DNA of 64,000 bases from JAFGDI01 sp963662515 (GCA_963662515.1 OY759675.1:4092001-4156000); one strand, 5' to 3'; positions 44,384 through 54,260 are shown, counted from the stretch's first letter. Made by a program: numbers and translations. Notes: generated by a model from the sequence alone, not told the origin.

Positions 44384-44770
44384 TCATAGTCCATTAACAA
44401 CTCTGTGTATTCCATTTTTTACCACTTTCTCACCAAAATTTACGACCAGCCCCAGCTTTAAGCCGGTTAGTCGTAAGTAAGTCAATACCTGTGTCTCAAA
44501 TATATCATGATAGCTGGTTGTCGCTTTACATTCTATTATTACTATTTTATTGATAATTAAATCTATACGCAATGGTGAGGCAAGAATCTGATCTTTATAG
44601 GCAATCGGGAGCTGTATCTGCCGTTCAACTTTCAGGCCAGCTTGTGTTAACTCCCACGCCAACGCATCTTCGTAAACACTTTCTAGCAAACCTGGTCCGC
44701 CAAGCGTTTTATGCACTTCGATAGCACGGTCAACTATAATTTTACTAATATCGTTCTCGGTTATATCCAT
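44384..44770 (-). CDS. GxxExxY family protein
   Basis: This 128-residue protein carries the motif that names the family: GLLESVYEDALAWEL (G, E and Y spaced as GxxExxY). Further conserved words are LKVERQIQLPIAYK, RIDLIINKIVIIECKA and LTYLRLTGLKLGLVVNFG. The D...E.K arrangement is similar to PD-(D/E)xK nuclease folds, though activity is unproven. Members occur in many copies in some planctomycetes and related phyla. It is framed by two near-identical 87-bp direct repeats exactly 500 bases apart, which makes it look like the cargo of a small mobile cassette inserted upstream of recO. Confidence 0.88.
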   Translation of the reverse strand: MDITENDISKIIVDRAIEVHKTLGGPGLLESVYEDALAWELTQAGLKVERQIQLPIAYKDQILASPLRIDLIINKIVIIECKATTSYHDIFETQVLTYLRLTGLKLGLVVNFGEKVVKNGIHRVVNGL

Positions 44771-44796
44771 AATTTAACCATTTAACACAAATCTAT

Positions 44797-44883
44797 TTTT
44801 AACGCAAAGTCGCCAAGCCGCGGGGTCGCAACGATACCTTACCCATTGCGTCTTAGCACCCTAGCGCCTTTGCGTTTAAAAAT
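44797..44883. repeat. 87-bp direct repeat, copy 2 (upstream of GxxExxY)
   Basis: This is the same sequence as 44297-44383 with about four changes (for example CCATTGCG for CCTTCGCG). The offset is exactly 500 bases. It ends just before the ATGTCGA tandem repeat. Confidence 0.85.
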
Positions 44884-44897
44884 GCACAATCAGACGC

Positions 44898-45028
44898 AAT
44901 ATGTCGAAAATCGCATTTCATCGACATGTTGCAATATTATGTCGATAGCGTAAACATGTCCAGTTAATATGTCGAAAAAATCGTGTTTTATCGACATATC
45001 ATTTCGATATGTCGATGGCGTAAACATG
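44898..45028. repeat. Tandem repeat of ATGTCGA-containing units
   Basis: Two units of about 62 bases, 68 bases apart: 44898-44958 and 44966-45028. Each starts AATATGTCGAAAA, has ATCGACAT in the middle, and ends ATGTCGAT(A/G)GCGTAAACATG, so each is rich in ATGTCGA and its inverse. No gene is present in 44771-45122 apart from this, the repeat copy 2 and the gltBD terminator. Confidence 0.75.
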
Positions 45029-45061
45029 CTTTGGCAGGCCCAGATTTATTGAGGCATAAAT

Positions 45062-45091
45062 AAAGGACTTACAAATAAATGTAAGTCCTTT
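45062..45091 (-). terminator. Terminator of gltBD
   Basis: AAAGGACTTAC (45062-45072) pairs with GTAAGTCCTTT (45081-45091), an 11-bp perfect stem with an 8-base loop. On the minus strand T-rich sequence follows. It is about 30 bases after the gltD stop. Confidence 0.82.
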
Positions 45092-45122
45092 ATATTATTA
45101 ATTCAGGCGATAAATAGCTTTA

Positions 45123-46547
45123 TTATTTACCGGCCAGATATTTATTGATAGCAGCAGCTACCTCTCGTCCTTCCCAGATGCAATGCACAACCAGAGAGGC
45201 GCCGCGTTTGCTGTCACCGGCTGCGAACACGCCAGGGACAGAACTCATGTAGTTGCTATCGACCTTAACATTACCCCGCTCGAGGTTGACGCCCAGATCG
45301 GTAAGTAATCCTTCAGGCACAGCAGAGACAAAGCCCATCGCCAGCAAGACCAGGTCAGCTTTGACCTCAAACTCACTGCCGGGCACTTCGCTCATCTTAT
45401 AGCTGCCATCAACAAAGTCCCAGCGAACTTCGGCGCAAATTGCTTTCTTAACAACGCCGCCTTCACCGATGAGCTTTTTAGTGACCACAGCCCAGCGGCG
45501 GTCACAACCTTCTTTGTGAGAAGTGCTGGTACGGAGCACGCGCGGCCAGTATGGCCAGGGGTTAGTAACATCGTCGCGTTGCTCTGATGGCTTTGGCAAT
45601 ATCTCTATCTGAGTAACTTTCTTAGCACCATGACGGATCGAAGTACCAACACAGTCGCTGCCGGTATCACCACCGCCAATAACCAGAACATTTTTACCCT
45701 TAGCGGTAATGATCTCATTTGCAGGTATCTTATCTCCCAGATTTATCTTCACCTGCTGCTTGAGCAATTCCAGAGCAAAATGAACTCCATTGAGCTGGCG
45801 TCCTTCACATTCGAGGTCGCGCGGTTTACCAGCACCAATAGTGATGCAAACGGCGTCAAAACTTCTCTTAAGATAGTTAGCCGAAATATCAACGCCGACA
45901 TTTACGCCAGTCTTGAAATCTACACCTTCAGCCCGCATCTGATCAAGCCGACGGTCGATAACGCTCTTTTCGAGTTTAAAGTTTGGAATGCCATATCTAA
46001 GCAGTCCGCCAATCCGGTCGTCTTTTTCAAAAACGGTAACATCATGCCCGGCGCGTGCGAGTTGCTGAGCAGCAGCCAGACCAGCCGGTCCTGAACCAAT
46101 TACAGCAACCTTCTTACCAGTCTTAACCGCAGCCGGCATTGGCTTGATCCAGCCTTCGGCCCAGCCGCGTTCAGCGATCTGGTTTTCGATATGACGGATA
46201 AGCACCGGGTCATCATTGAGGTTTAGCGTACAACTGGCCTCACATAATGCCGGGCAGATACGGCCGGTAAATTCCGGGAAGTTATTTGTGCCATGCAGCA
46301 CATCCAGAGCCTCCTTCCACTTGCCCTTATATACCAGGTCATTAAATTCCGGTATTTCGTTGCAAAGTGTGCAGCCCATACTATGACAGAATGGAATACC
46401 ACAATCCATGCAACGAGCTGCCTGACATTTCATATCAGCTTCGCTCAGGTTAACTTCCATCTCGCGATAGTCTTTAACCCGCTCATCGATCGGTCGGTAT
46501 CCTACTTCCTGACGCTTATAATCAATAAATCCTGTTGGCTTTGCCAT
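45123..46547 (-). CDS. gltD: Glutamate synthase small subunit
   Basis: This is the 474-residue NADPH-side subunit of glutamate synthase. It passes electrons to GltB for conversion of 2-oxoglutarate and glutamine to two glutamates. The N-terminal CQAARCMDCGIPFCHSMGCTLC-type Cys cluster (about 42-63) binds 4Fe-4S centres. The FAD motif IGSGPAGLAAAQQLARAGH is near 150, and the NADPH motif VIGGGDTGSDC near 290. The length is normal. The start ATG shares its A with the TAA stop of gltB (TAATG), so translation is coupled. It ends in the terminator at 45062-45091. Confidence 0.96.
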   Translation of the reverse strand: MAKPTGFIDYKRQEVGYRPIDERVKDYREMEVNLSEADMKCQAARCMDCGIPFCHSMGCTLCNEIPEFNDLVYKGKWKEALDVLHGTNNFPEFTGRICPALCEASCTLNLNDDPVLIRHIENQIAERGWAEGWIKPMPAAVKTGKKVAVIGSGPAGLAAAQQLARAGHDVTVFEKDDRIGGLLRYGIPNFKLEKSVIDRRLDQMRAEGVDFKTGVNVGVDISANYLKRSFDAVCITIGAGKPRDLECEGRQLNGVHFALELLKQQVKINLGDKIPANEIITAKGKNVLVIGGGDTGSDCVGTSIRHGAKKVTQIEILPKPSEQRDDVTNPWPYWPRVLRTSTSHKEGCDRRWAVVTKKLIGEGGVVKKAICAEVRWDFVDGSYKMSEVPGSEFEVKADLVLLAMGFVSAVPEGLLTDLGVNLERGNVKVDSNYMSSVPGVFAAGDSKRGASLVVHCIWEGREVAAAINKYLAGK

Positions 46548-49500
46548 TATTTAAATACCTCCTCTGTTGCCGGGGTCTGATCAGTTGCTCTGGACTCTTT
46601 CTCTTTCATTCTCTGCAGAGCCTTGCGATAATCTATCGGCATAACCTTAACGAACATGCCGACGGCCTCGTCCCAGTTATCGAGCAATCGTTTAGCCTGC
46701 GCAGAATTAGTCCACTTATAATGTTTCTGAACCAGGCTCAGCAACAAAGCCTTGTCCTCTTCGATCCAGACACTTTCCAGGTCAACCATGTCCAGATTAC
46801 ACAGCGTGTCGAATAACTGATGCTCATCATAAACATAAGCTATACCACCACTCATACCGGCGGCGAAGTTTCTTCCAGTCGTACCCAGTACGACAACTGT
46901 ACCATTGGTCATATATTCACAACCATGGTCGCCCACTCCTTCGACTACCGCTACTGCACCGCTATTACGCACCGCAAAGCGTTCGCCAGCCAGACCATTG
47001 ATAAATACCTCACCACCAGTAGCACCATAGAGCAGCGTATTACCAGCAATGATATTATTCTGAGCCTCAAATGGACAACCTTCGGGCTTCTTCACCACGA
47101 TCCGTCCGCCAGAGAGGCCCTTACCGAGATAGTCATTGGCATCACCAGTAAGGTTCAGTGTAACACCCGGACAGAGCCAGGCACCAAAGCTCTGACCGCT
47201 GGAACCCTTGAGCTTGATCTCAAGTGTATTATCCGGCAGGCCCTTGGCTCCATGCTTCTTAACTATATGATTACTGAGTATTGTACCAACAGTACGATAT
47301 ACATTCTTGGTATCAAGCTCAATAACAGTTTTTTCTTTCTTTTCGAGGGCTGGTTTTGCCTTTTCGAGTAGCTGCCAGTCAAAGCTGTCAACCAGCGGAT
47401 TTTCCTGCTTTTTAGAGCAATAGAGAGTCTCGCCTTTAGCTAATTCCGGCACAGCAAAGATAGCACTGAAGTCAAGACCTTCTGCTTTCCAGTGATTGAT
47501 CGCCTTCTCGCGGGCCAGATACTGAACCTGACCTACCATGTCATTGAACTTGCGGAAGCCGAGCTTAGCCATCAGCTCACGAACCTCCTGGGCAACAAAC
47601 ATCATGAAGTTAACCAGATGCTGCGGGTCTCCGATAAATTTCTTACGCAGACATTCTGTCTGGGTAGCAACACCTACCGGACAAGTACCCAGATGACACT
47701 TACGCATCATTACGCAACCAAGTGAAACCAGGGCCATCGTACCAAAGCCAAACCGCTCAGCACCGAGCAAAGCACCGATAACGATATCACGACCTGTCTT
47801 CATTTGACCGTCAGCCTGAACAATAATACGGTCACGCAGACCATTGAGTACCAGAGTTTGCTGAGTTTCAGCCAGACCAAGTTCCCAAGGTAAGCCGGCA
47901 TGTTTGATCGACGACAGCGGACTGGCACCAGTACCACCATCAAAACCAGAGATAAGCACTTCATCGGCATTACCCTTTGATACACCTGCAGCAACAGTAC
48001 CAACACCAACTTCTGATACCAGCTTAACAGAAACCTGAGCGCCGTTACTGGCACATTTCAGGTCATAGATCAGCTGAGCCAAATCTTCAATCGAATAAAT
48101 ATCGTGATGTGGCGGCGGCGAGATCAGCGTTACGCCGGGTGTCGAATAACGCAACCTGGCAATATCATCTGAAACCTTATGGCCGGGCAACTGACCGCCT
48201 TCGCCTGGCTTGGCTCCCTGGGCCATCTTGATCTGTAACATTTCGGCACGCGAGAGATAATCCATCGTCACACCAAAACGACCAGAAGCTACCTGCTTGA
48301 TCCGGCAGGAACGATCATCACCATTAACATCAAGCTGATAACGGGCCGGGTCTTCACCACCCTCACCTGTATTACTGCGAGCACCAATACGGTTCATCGC
48401 TATAGCCATCGCCTCATGGGCTTCCTTACTGATCGAACCATGCGACATAGCACCAGTACAGAACCGCTTAACTATCTCACTGGCAGGTTCAACCTCTTCC
48501 AGCGGAACAGGTGTGCCTGGTATAAATTCAAACATTCCACGCAAAGTACAGCGGCGACCGGCCTGATCGTCTATAACCTTTGTGTATCTCTTGAATATCG
48601 AATAATCATTATTACGAACCGCCTGATGTACCAGAGCGATAGCTTCAGGGCTGAGCAGATGTTCTTCACCGCTCTTGCGATATGAATATTCTCCGCCATG
48701 CTCCAGATCCATCTGCCCAATTTCTTTAGGACCCCAGGCATTAGCATGCCGCATTAGAGCTTCGCGAGCGATCTCATTAAGACCGATACCCTGAATTCGA
48801 GAAGCAGTACCGGTGAAGTATGTATCTACCACATCGCGGTTAATACCTACACACTCGAATAATTGAGCAGCATGATAGCTGCGCAGAGTAGAGATACCCA
48901 TCTTAGACATAGTCTTGAGTATGCCCTTCTTGATCGATACTACATAGTTGTCGATCAAAGCACTTTCTTCTATACTAGCCGAAATATCGCCCTGCTCACG
49001 CATAAAATGGATAGCTTCCAGAGATAAATACGGATTAACCGCATTAGCTCCAAAACCACAGAGCAGGCAGAAGTGATGCACTTCACGAGCATCGCCAGTT
49101 TCGATCACAAGGGCAGCCTCCCCACGCAGACCGCGATTGAGCAGCCCATGATGGAGACCAGATGTCGCCAGCAGCGATGGTATCGCCGCCATATCGGCAC
49201 TGAAAGCACGATCACTAACAATTATAAGCGATGCACCTTTATCAATAGCCTTAACAGCATCTTCAACCAGCTTATCTAATCCTGCCTTTAAAGCCTTTGC
49301 CGGGTCAGATGCTTTGGCATCAAATACCGCATCTACAGTTGCAACCTTGAAATCATCTCTGTTGAGCTTACGCAGCACCTCAATATCTTCGTTGGTCATT
49401 ATCGGATGCGGTATCTTCAACTGACGACAATAATCTGGTGACTCTGTAAGCAGATTACGCTGCTTGCCAATATAAGACATCAGACTCATTACCATGCCTT

Positions 49501-51097
49501 CACGCAGCGGATCGATCGGAGGATTGGTTACCTGGGCGAACAACTGCTTAAAGTAATAGAACATATTCTTTGACTTATTACTCAATACCGCCAGCGGTGT
49601 ATCAGTACCCATTGACCCTACCGGCTCCTGGCCGTCAACAGCCATCGGCTTAAGCAGTACATTAAGCTCCTCACGAGTATAGCCAAAGCCCTTGAGCAAT
49701 CTTGTTGTCTCTTCGGGAGATGAAGTACCCAGCTTCTTAGGCTGGAACATACCCTCAAGCTCAATGCGATTTTCATCGAGCCAGCGGCGATAAGGCTTCT
49801 GACGAGATATCTTGCTCTTGATCTCATTGTCAGTAATTATGCGGCCGGCCACTGTGTCAACCAGGAACATCTTACCGGGCTGAAGACGGCCTTTGCGCTG
49901 TATCTGCTCATCCGGGAACACTTTAACGCCTGCCTCGCTGCCCAGTACCATTATGCCGTCAGTAGTAACAACATACCGGCAAGGACGCAGCCCATTTCTG
50001 TCCAGTGTTCCGCCAACCACACGGCCATCAGTAAATACCATAGCCGCCGGTCCGTCCCATGGTTCCATAATTGATGAATGGAACTCATAGAAAGCCCTCT
50101 TGTCGGTACTGATATGATAACGCGGACCAAACGCCTCTGGTATCATCATCATCATCGCATGAGGCATACTACGCCCTGACATCATCAACAATTCCAGAGC
50201 ATTATCAAAGGTCGCTGAATCGCTATGTCCAGCGGTTAAAATTGGCTTTATATCTTTGAGACTATCACCGAGCAACTCACTTTCCAGTCGATGCTCACGG
50301 GCACGCATACGATTATAATTACCGCTAAGGGTATTGATCTCGCCATTATGTGCAATACAACGGAACGGATGTGCCAGACGCCAGTTAGGGAATGTATTGG
50401 TACTGTAACGCTGATGTACCAATGCTAATGCACTAACCATTCTCTCATCATGCAGCTCTGTGTAATATTCAAACAACTGCGGAGCCAGGAACATACCTTT
50501 ATAGCATATAGTCCTGCTGCTCATAGAAGTTATGTAAAAATCTTCAGCTTCCTTACCCAATGCCTTTTCAACGGCCAGCTCTGTTGCTCTGCGAGCAATA
50601 AACAATTTGCGCTCAAAAGCATCGCCGGTCAACCCACAGCCATCAATGAACATCTGACGGATTGATGGTTCTGCACTGCGGGCGATCTCGCCCAGGCAGG
50701 CACTATTGCCCTTAACCTCACGCCAGCCCAACACTTTCATGCCATACTTTGCAACATTCTCTTCCAGCTTCTTATCGCAACGATGACGCAAAGCGGTGTC
50801 TTTTGAACCAAACACCATAGCCACTGCGTATTTTTCTCGTTCGGGGAGCTTGAATCCAGCTTCTTCAACAAAAAACTCATGGGGTATCTGAAACAGAATA
50901 CCGGCACCATCACCTGTCAGGCCGTCGCTACCTGCGGCTCCACGATGTTGTATATTCAACAATATCTCGCTGCCGATCTCCATAATGTTGTGGTCTCTTT
51001 TGCCCGATATATTACATACCGCACCGGTTCCACAAGCATCATGCTCATTCCGCGAATTGTACAGGCCAAATTCCTGGGGCTGTTGTCGCATAGTCAC
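46547..51097 (-). CDS. gltB: Glutamate synthase large subunit
   Basis: This 1516-residue enzyme has the classical order: an N-terminal class II glutamine amidotransferase with the nucleophile Cys in HDACGTGAV (near residue 22, after a short propeptide), central domain, FMN-binding synthase domain (GAKPGEGGQLPGHKV, ISPPPHHDIYS), 3Fe-4S ligands in CVMMRKCHLGTC, and the C-terminal beta-helix (GSSGQSFGAW, GGRIVVKKP). It deaminates glutamine and feeds ammonia to 2-oxoglutarate. It is first in the gltBD operon. The leader (51098-51310) carries an 8-bp hairpin and may be regulatory. ATG 51097 has TTAGGAGAAAG upstream. Confidence 0.97.
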   Translation of the reverse strand: MTMRQQPQEFGLYNSRNEHDACGTGAVCNISGKRDHNIMEIGSEILLNIQHRGAAGSDGLTGDGAGILFQIPHEFFVEEAGFKLPEREKYAVAMVFGSKDTALRHRCDKKLEENVAKYGMKVLGWREVKGNSACLGEIARSAEPSIRQMFIDGCGLTGDAFERKLFIARRATELAVEKALGKEAEDFYITSMSSRTICYKGMFLAPQLFEYYTELHDERMVSALALVHQRYSTNTFPNWRLAHPFRCIAHNGEINTLSGNYNRMRAREHRLESELLGDSLKDIKPILTAGHSDSATFDNALELLMMSGRSMPHAMMMMIPEAFGPRYHISTDKRAFYEFHSSIMEPWDGPAAMVFTDGRVVGGTLDRNGLRPCRYVVTTDGIMVLGSEAGVKVFPDEQIQRKGRLQPGKMFLVDTVAGRIITDNEIKSKISRQKPYRRWLDENRIELEGMFQPKKLGTSSPEETTRLLKGFGYTREELNVLLKPMAVDGQEPVGSMGTDTPLAVLSNKSKNMFYYFKQLFAQVTNPPIDPLREGMVMSLMSYIGKQRNLLTESPDYCRQLKIPHPIMTNEDIEVLRKLNRDDFKVATVDAVFDAKASDPAKALKAGLDKLVEDAVKAIDKGASLIIVSDRAFSADMAAIPSLLATSGLHHGLLNRGLRGEAALVIETGDAREVHHFCLLCGFGANAVNPYLSLEAIHFMREQGDISASIEESALIDNYVVSIKKGILKTMSKMGISTLRSYHAAQLFECVGINRDVVDTYFTGTASRIQGIGLNEIAREALMRHANAWGPKEIGQMDLEHGGEYSYRKSGEEHLLSPEAIALVHQAVRNNDYSIFKRYTKVIDDQAGRRCTLRGMFEFIPGTPVPLEEVEPASEIVKRFCTGAMSHGSISKEAHEAMAIAMNRIGARSNTGEGGEDPARYQLDVNGDDRSCRIKQVASGRFGVTMDYLSRAEMLQIKMAQGAKPGEGGQLPGHKVSDDIARLRYSTPGVTLISPPPHHDIYSIEDLAQLIYDLKCASNGAQVSVKLVSEVGVGTVAAGVSKGNADEVLISGFDGGTGASPLSSIKHAGLPWELGLAETQQTLVLNGLRDRIIVQADGQMKTGRDIVIGALLGAERFGFGTMALVSLGCVMMRKCHLGTCPVGVATQTECLRKKFIGDPQHLVNFMMFVAQEVRELMAKLGFRKFNDMVGQVQYLAREKAINHWKAEGLDFSAIFAVPELAKGETLYCSKKQENPLVDSFDWQLLEKAKPALEKKEKTVIELDTKNVYRTVGTILSNHIVKKHGAKGLPDNTLEIKLKGSSGQSFGAWLCPGVTLNLTGDANDYLGKGLSGGRIVVKKPEGCPFEAQNNIIAGNTLLYGATGGEVFINGLAGERFAVRNSGAVAVVEGVGDHGCEYMTNGTVVVLGTTGRNFAAGMSGGIAYVYDEHQLFDTLCNLDMVDLESVWIEEDKALLLSLVQKHYKWTNSAQAKRLLDNWDEAVGMFVKVMPIDYRKALQRMKEKESRATDQTPATEEVFK

Positions 51098-51310
51098 TGA
51101 CTTTCTCCTAAATTTATCTTTACTCTACTACTACCTGTAGTATCTCTAATAATATCCGTCACACCTTTTAAGGACTCTGGTTTGAGACCATCTGGTGTAC
51201 TTCAGGCCACGATTTCACCTATTAATCATAGGCTTGAGCCTGACCAGTTGTCATATTCTATTTGCGTTCCCATCAGGGTATTATCGTCCTGATGGTTAGA
51301 TTGCAGTGTT
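51098..51310 (-). promoter_or_regulatory. Structured leader of gltBD
   Basis: About 200 bases upstream of gltB lies a perfect 8-bp hairpin, CCATCAGG (51270-51277) with CCTGATGG (51288-51295). A second weaker GACCATCTGGT stem near 51187 may compete with it. No known riboswitch class (glutamine included) was recognised. Either an attenuator or a protein site is possible. Confidence 0.35.
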
Positions 51311-51811
51311 CTTACAATCATATAAGATTATATCACCAGTTAAACCTCTGTAAAGTTACATTTATGTCATAAAACACATCTTTGTAACTTATCACAAACT
51401 TAATATATTAAGATATCCCCATTTACGAGCGTATTAATTTTAACTTACTATATATAAAAAACTTAAAATAAATATCAAAGTGACAAAAATGTCAACTTAT
51501 TTGCCTGCCTCAAAAACCCAATTCCCCAACCGCACTCAATAATCTATGTTCAAACCCAAATCCGGCACCAAACCTATTAACGAGATATATACACAAGCAG
51601 CAGCATAATAACTGAAGTCCAAATCGCAAAATGCTCAGAGCAAGTCCAGATCATATTATGGTTTTTGTACATAATTGAGCTATAAACAGTAATAGAACAG
51701 CCAGCAGACAGTTATGCTACTGCCCGCTGGCTTATATCTCGCGTGCCTATTTCTCGCCTTCCATAACAGGCTTATACCTGATACTCGGCTATGCACCAAT
51801 ACGATTGTTTG
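51311..51811. other. Intergenic region upstream of gltB
   Basis: AT-rich, no gene seen. A weak stem GCCAGC...GCTGGC near 51693-51731 lies past the stop of the 51812 gene and could end its transcript, although it lacks a good T-run. Long TTTAAAATAA-type stretches at 51430-51480 suggest the gltB promoter region. Confidence 0.4.
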
Positions 51812-52804
51812 CTATACCGCAGCCCCGGCAGTCAGGCCATTAGCCAGATTCTCCAGGTCGGTCATCTTCTCTCTTACTTCCTGGGCCATCCGACTATTAG
51901 GATAATCCTTAACTATTGACTTGCCGATCCGATAGGCTCTGGACCACTCTTTGCCGGTAACTGCCAGCGAGAACTGTACGCCCAGACTATGCAATCTGGT
52001 TCGCAATACATCCCGGGCTGTTTCCTGCAATGCTGCCGCTTCGGTCGGTGTCAGGTGCATGTCAAGCATCTTGAGTATCTCAACACACAATTCATGGTCA
52101 TTATTTCTTGATGCTACCTCCATCTTTTCGAGCAATTCCCGTTTATGCCCCTGGCGTCTTTTCTCGGTTTCACCTCTTAAGAGGGCCACCCTCTCATTAG
52201 CCGGAAAACGGGCCAGAAGCTCATTTTCTTCTATAGCAGCCATCTTATAATCATGTATACTCCACAAAGATTCCAGGTGACTTATATACTCATGCGCCCT
52301 TTCTTCTTCCGACAGTTTACGCGTCCGCTCTATCTCTCGTTCGAGCTTTTCAGACAATTCGATCGCACCAAATTTCTCCCTTATCTGGTCAATTATCCAC
52401 TCTACGGCCTCGGTCTTGCCCTTCCTTATACTCTGCATAGCAGAATCTTCCAGGGTTTTGAGATCTTTATCCCGGAACGCAATTGATTTTATCGTATCAC
52501 TGAGCATTACATTATCGCTTATATCTGTCAGCACCGCCTCCTGCTTGATCTGGGCGGTCCGTAATCTGCGCAGATCATCGACCATACTTTCAAGATTTTC
52601 ACTCATTCTCTGTAAATAACTGATCGTAGCCAAAACCGAAACCAAACCGCCGGCGCAGATCATAACCCAGAACAATCCGCGGAAAAATGGGCTCACCTGC
52701 GTCCCTCCAGCCGGATTACTTGATATCAGACAGATAAAACCTGCTACAAATAAAATGAGAATCAGATAAAAAACGCCATTATTATGATGCTCATGCTTGA
52801 CCAT
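51812..52804 (-). CDS. Membrane protein with long coiled-coil and helical-repeat domain
   Basis: This 330-residue protein has two N-terminal membrane helices (VFYLILILFVAGFICLIS and FFRGLFWVMICAGGLVSVLATIS), then a coiled coil (MSENLESMVDDLRRLRTAQIKQ), a charged region rich in Glu and Arg, and a C-terminal segment with TPR-like helices (CVEILKMLDMHLTPTEAAALQE, EWSRAYRIGKSIVKDYPNSRMAQEVREKM). The last motif is common in cell-envelope scaffolds. No known family is recognised. The gene is monocistronic. Confidence 0.65.
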   Translation of the reverse strand: MVKHEHHNNGVFYLILILFVAGFICLISSNPAGGTQVSPFFRGLFWVMICAGGLVSVLATISYLQRMSENLESMVDDLRRLRTAQIKQEAVLTDISDNVMLSDTIKSIAFRDKDLKTLEDSAMQSIRKGKTEAVEWIIDQIREKFGAIELSEKLEREIERTRKLSEEERAHEYISHLESLWSIHDYKMAAIEENELLARFPANERVALLRGETEKRRQGHKRELLEKMEVASRNNDHELCVEILKMLDMHLTPTEAAALQETARDVLRTRLHSLGVQFSLAVTGKEWSRAYRIGKSIVKDYPNSRMAQEVREKMTDLENLANGLTAGAAV

Positions 52805-53183
52805 GACACACCTCCATCTTCTATAAGTACTTACCAGACGACATGTTAGAGAAGTTCAAGAGATACATAGACTATACCCCTACTCTTCTATCTAATTATA
52901 CACCTCAAAGTATCAAAAGTCAAAACCAGGTAACCTGCCCTCAGTGTTTTTTTATCCATTAAGATAGTTATGAATAATCGTAACTGACAATTGTGCCGGT
53001 AATTGCACGCATAAGAACATTAAATATAAGTCATTTCCCATAAGAGACTTGTGCATCTTATGATTTTTTCGGGATTTTTTCTTTTTTTTCCGTTATCATG
53101 GTAGGGCTCACAGTCTGACAGCCAGAGAGTCAGTCAGTTCGCACAGAAAAAAATAAACCCTGTATAAACAAGGAGAGTATAAA
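52805..53183. other. Divergent intergenic region before icd
   Basis: No gene is seen. The region has a T-rich tract near 53066-53090, a CAGTC/TCAGTCAG repetitive stretch at about 53111-53140, and the icd ribosome site AGGAGAG (53171-53177). Promoters for both flanking genes must lie here. Confidence 0.4.
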
Positions 53184-54260
53184 TTGAAGACAGTTACAAT
53201 GATAATGGGTGATGGCATAGGTCCGGAAATAGCCCAGGCAACCATGCGTTGCGTTGATGCGACCGGGGCACAGATCAAGTGGGACATTCAGCAGGCCGGT
53301 ACAGACATTATGGCCCAGACCGGCACACCAATACCAGATGAAACGATCAAGTCACTGGAGAGTACCGATGCGGCCCTGAAGGCCCCGATCACTACACCAG
53401 TAGGTACGGGCTTTCGCAGTATAAATGTACACTTGCGTCAGATGTTCGATCTGTACGCCTGTCTGCGTCCTTGCAAGACCTATAAGGGTATTCGCAGTAA
53501 GTATGACAATATAGATCTGGTAATAGTACGAGAGAACACTGAAGACTGTTATGCCGGTATTGAATTCCAGAAAGACACTGACGCTGCAAATGAATTGATC
53601 GGCTGGCTGAACAATCACAGCAATAAGAAGATCAAGCCAGATAGCGGCATTACGATCAAGCCGATCTCAGTAAGCGGCACAGAACGAATTGTTAAGTTTG
53701 CTTTTGACTATGCCCGCGCTAATGGCCGCAAGAAAGTAACCAGCGTACATAAGGCCAATATCATGAAGCATACTGACGGCCTGTGGCTGGAAGTAAGCCG
53801 GGAAGTGGCCAAGAGCTACCCCGACATCCAGTTCGAGGATCGTATAGTTGACAATATGTGCATGCAGTTGGTACAGGTGCCAGAGCTGTATGATGTGCTG
53901 GTATTACCGAATCTGTATGGCGATATATTGAGCGACCTTTGCGCCGGTCTGGTTGGCGGTCTGGGTATGGCACCGGGCGGCAACTTCGGTACAAAGAAGG
54001 CTATATTTGAAGCTACTCACGGCAGCGCCCCTAAGTATAAAGGCCTGAACAAGGTTAACCCGACCGCCCTGATGCTCAGTGCTGTACTTATGCTGAGAAA
54101 CATGGGCTTTACCACTGAAGCTGACCGCATGGAAAATGCTATCGCCGCAGTAATAGCAGAAGGCAAATATGTAACCTACGATATGAAGGCAGACCGGAAT
54201 GATCCAAGTGCAGTAGGCACTCAGGAAATGGCCAATGCCATAATTGCGAAAATGCAGTAA
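53184..54260 (+). CDS. icd: Isocitrate dehydrogenase (NAD-type)
   Basis: This 358-residue enzyme is of the isocitrate/isopropylmalate dehydrogenase superfamily. GDGIGPEI is at the N-terminus. APITTPVGTGFRSINVHLRQMFDLYACLRPC holds the substrate Ser/Asn and Arg residues and is typical of NAD-linked, eukaryote-like isocitrate dehydrogenases rather than LeuB. IVRENTEDCYAGIE and the ATHGSAPKYKGLNKVNPTA segment complete the site. The TCA-cycle role (isocitrate to 2-oxoglutarate) would feed gltBD nearby. The start is TTG at 53184 with a strong AGGAGAG. The NAD choice is by similarity of pattern and not tested. Confidence 0.88.
   Translation: MKTVTMIMGDGIGPEIAQATMRCVDATGAQIKWDIQQAGTDIMAQTGTPIPDETIKSLESTDAALKAPITTPVGTGFRSINVHLRQMFDLYACLRPCKTYKGIRSKYDNIDLVIVRENTEDCYAGIEFQKDTDAANELIGWLNNHSNKKIKPDSGITIKPISVSGTERIVKFAFDYARANGRKKVTSVHKANIMKHTDGLWLEVSREVAKSYPDIQFEDRIVDNMCMQLVQVPELYDVLVLPNLYGDILSDLCAGLVGGLGMAPGGNFGTKKAIFEATHGSAPKYKGLNKVNPTALMLSAVLMLRNMGFTTEADRMENAIAAVIAEGKYVTYDMKADRNDPSAVGTQEMANAIIAKMQ

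Noticed and set aside
44898..45028. CRISPR array
   Set aside because: There are only two units, no regular spacers, and no cas genes in the window.
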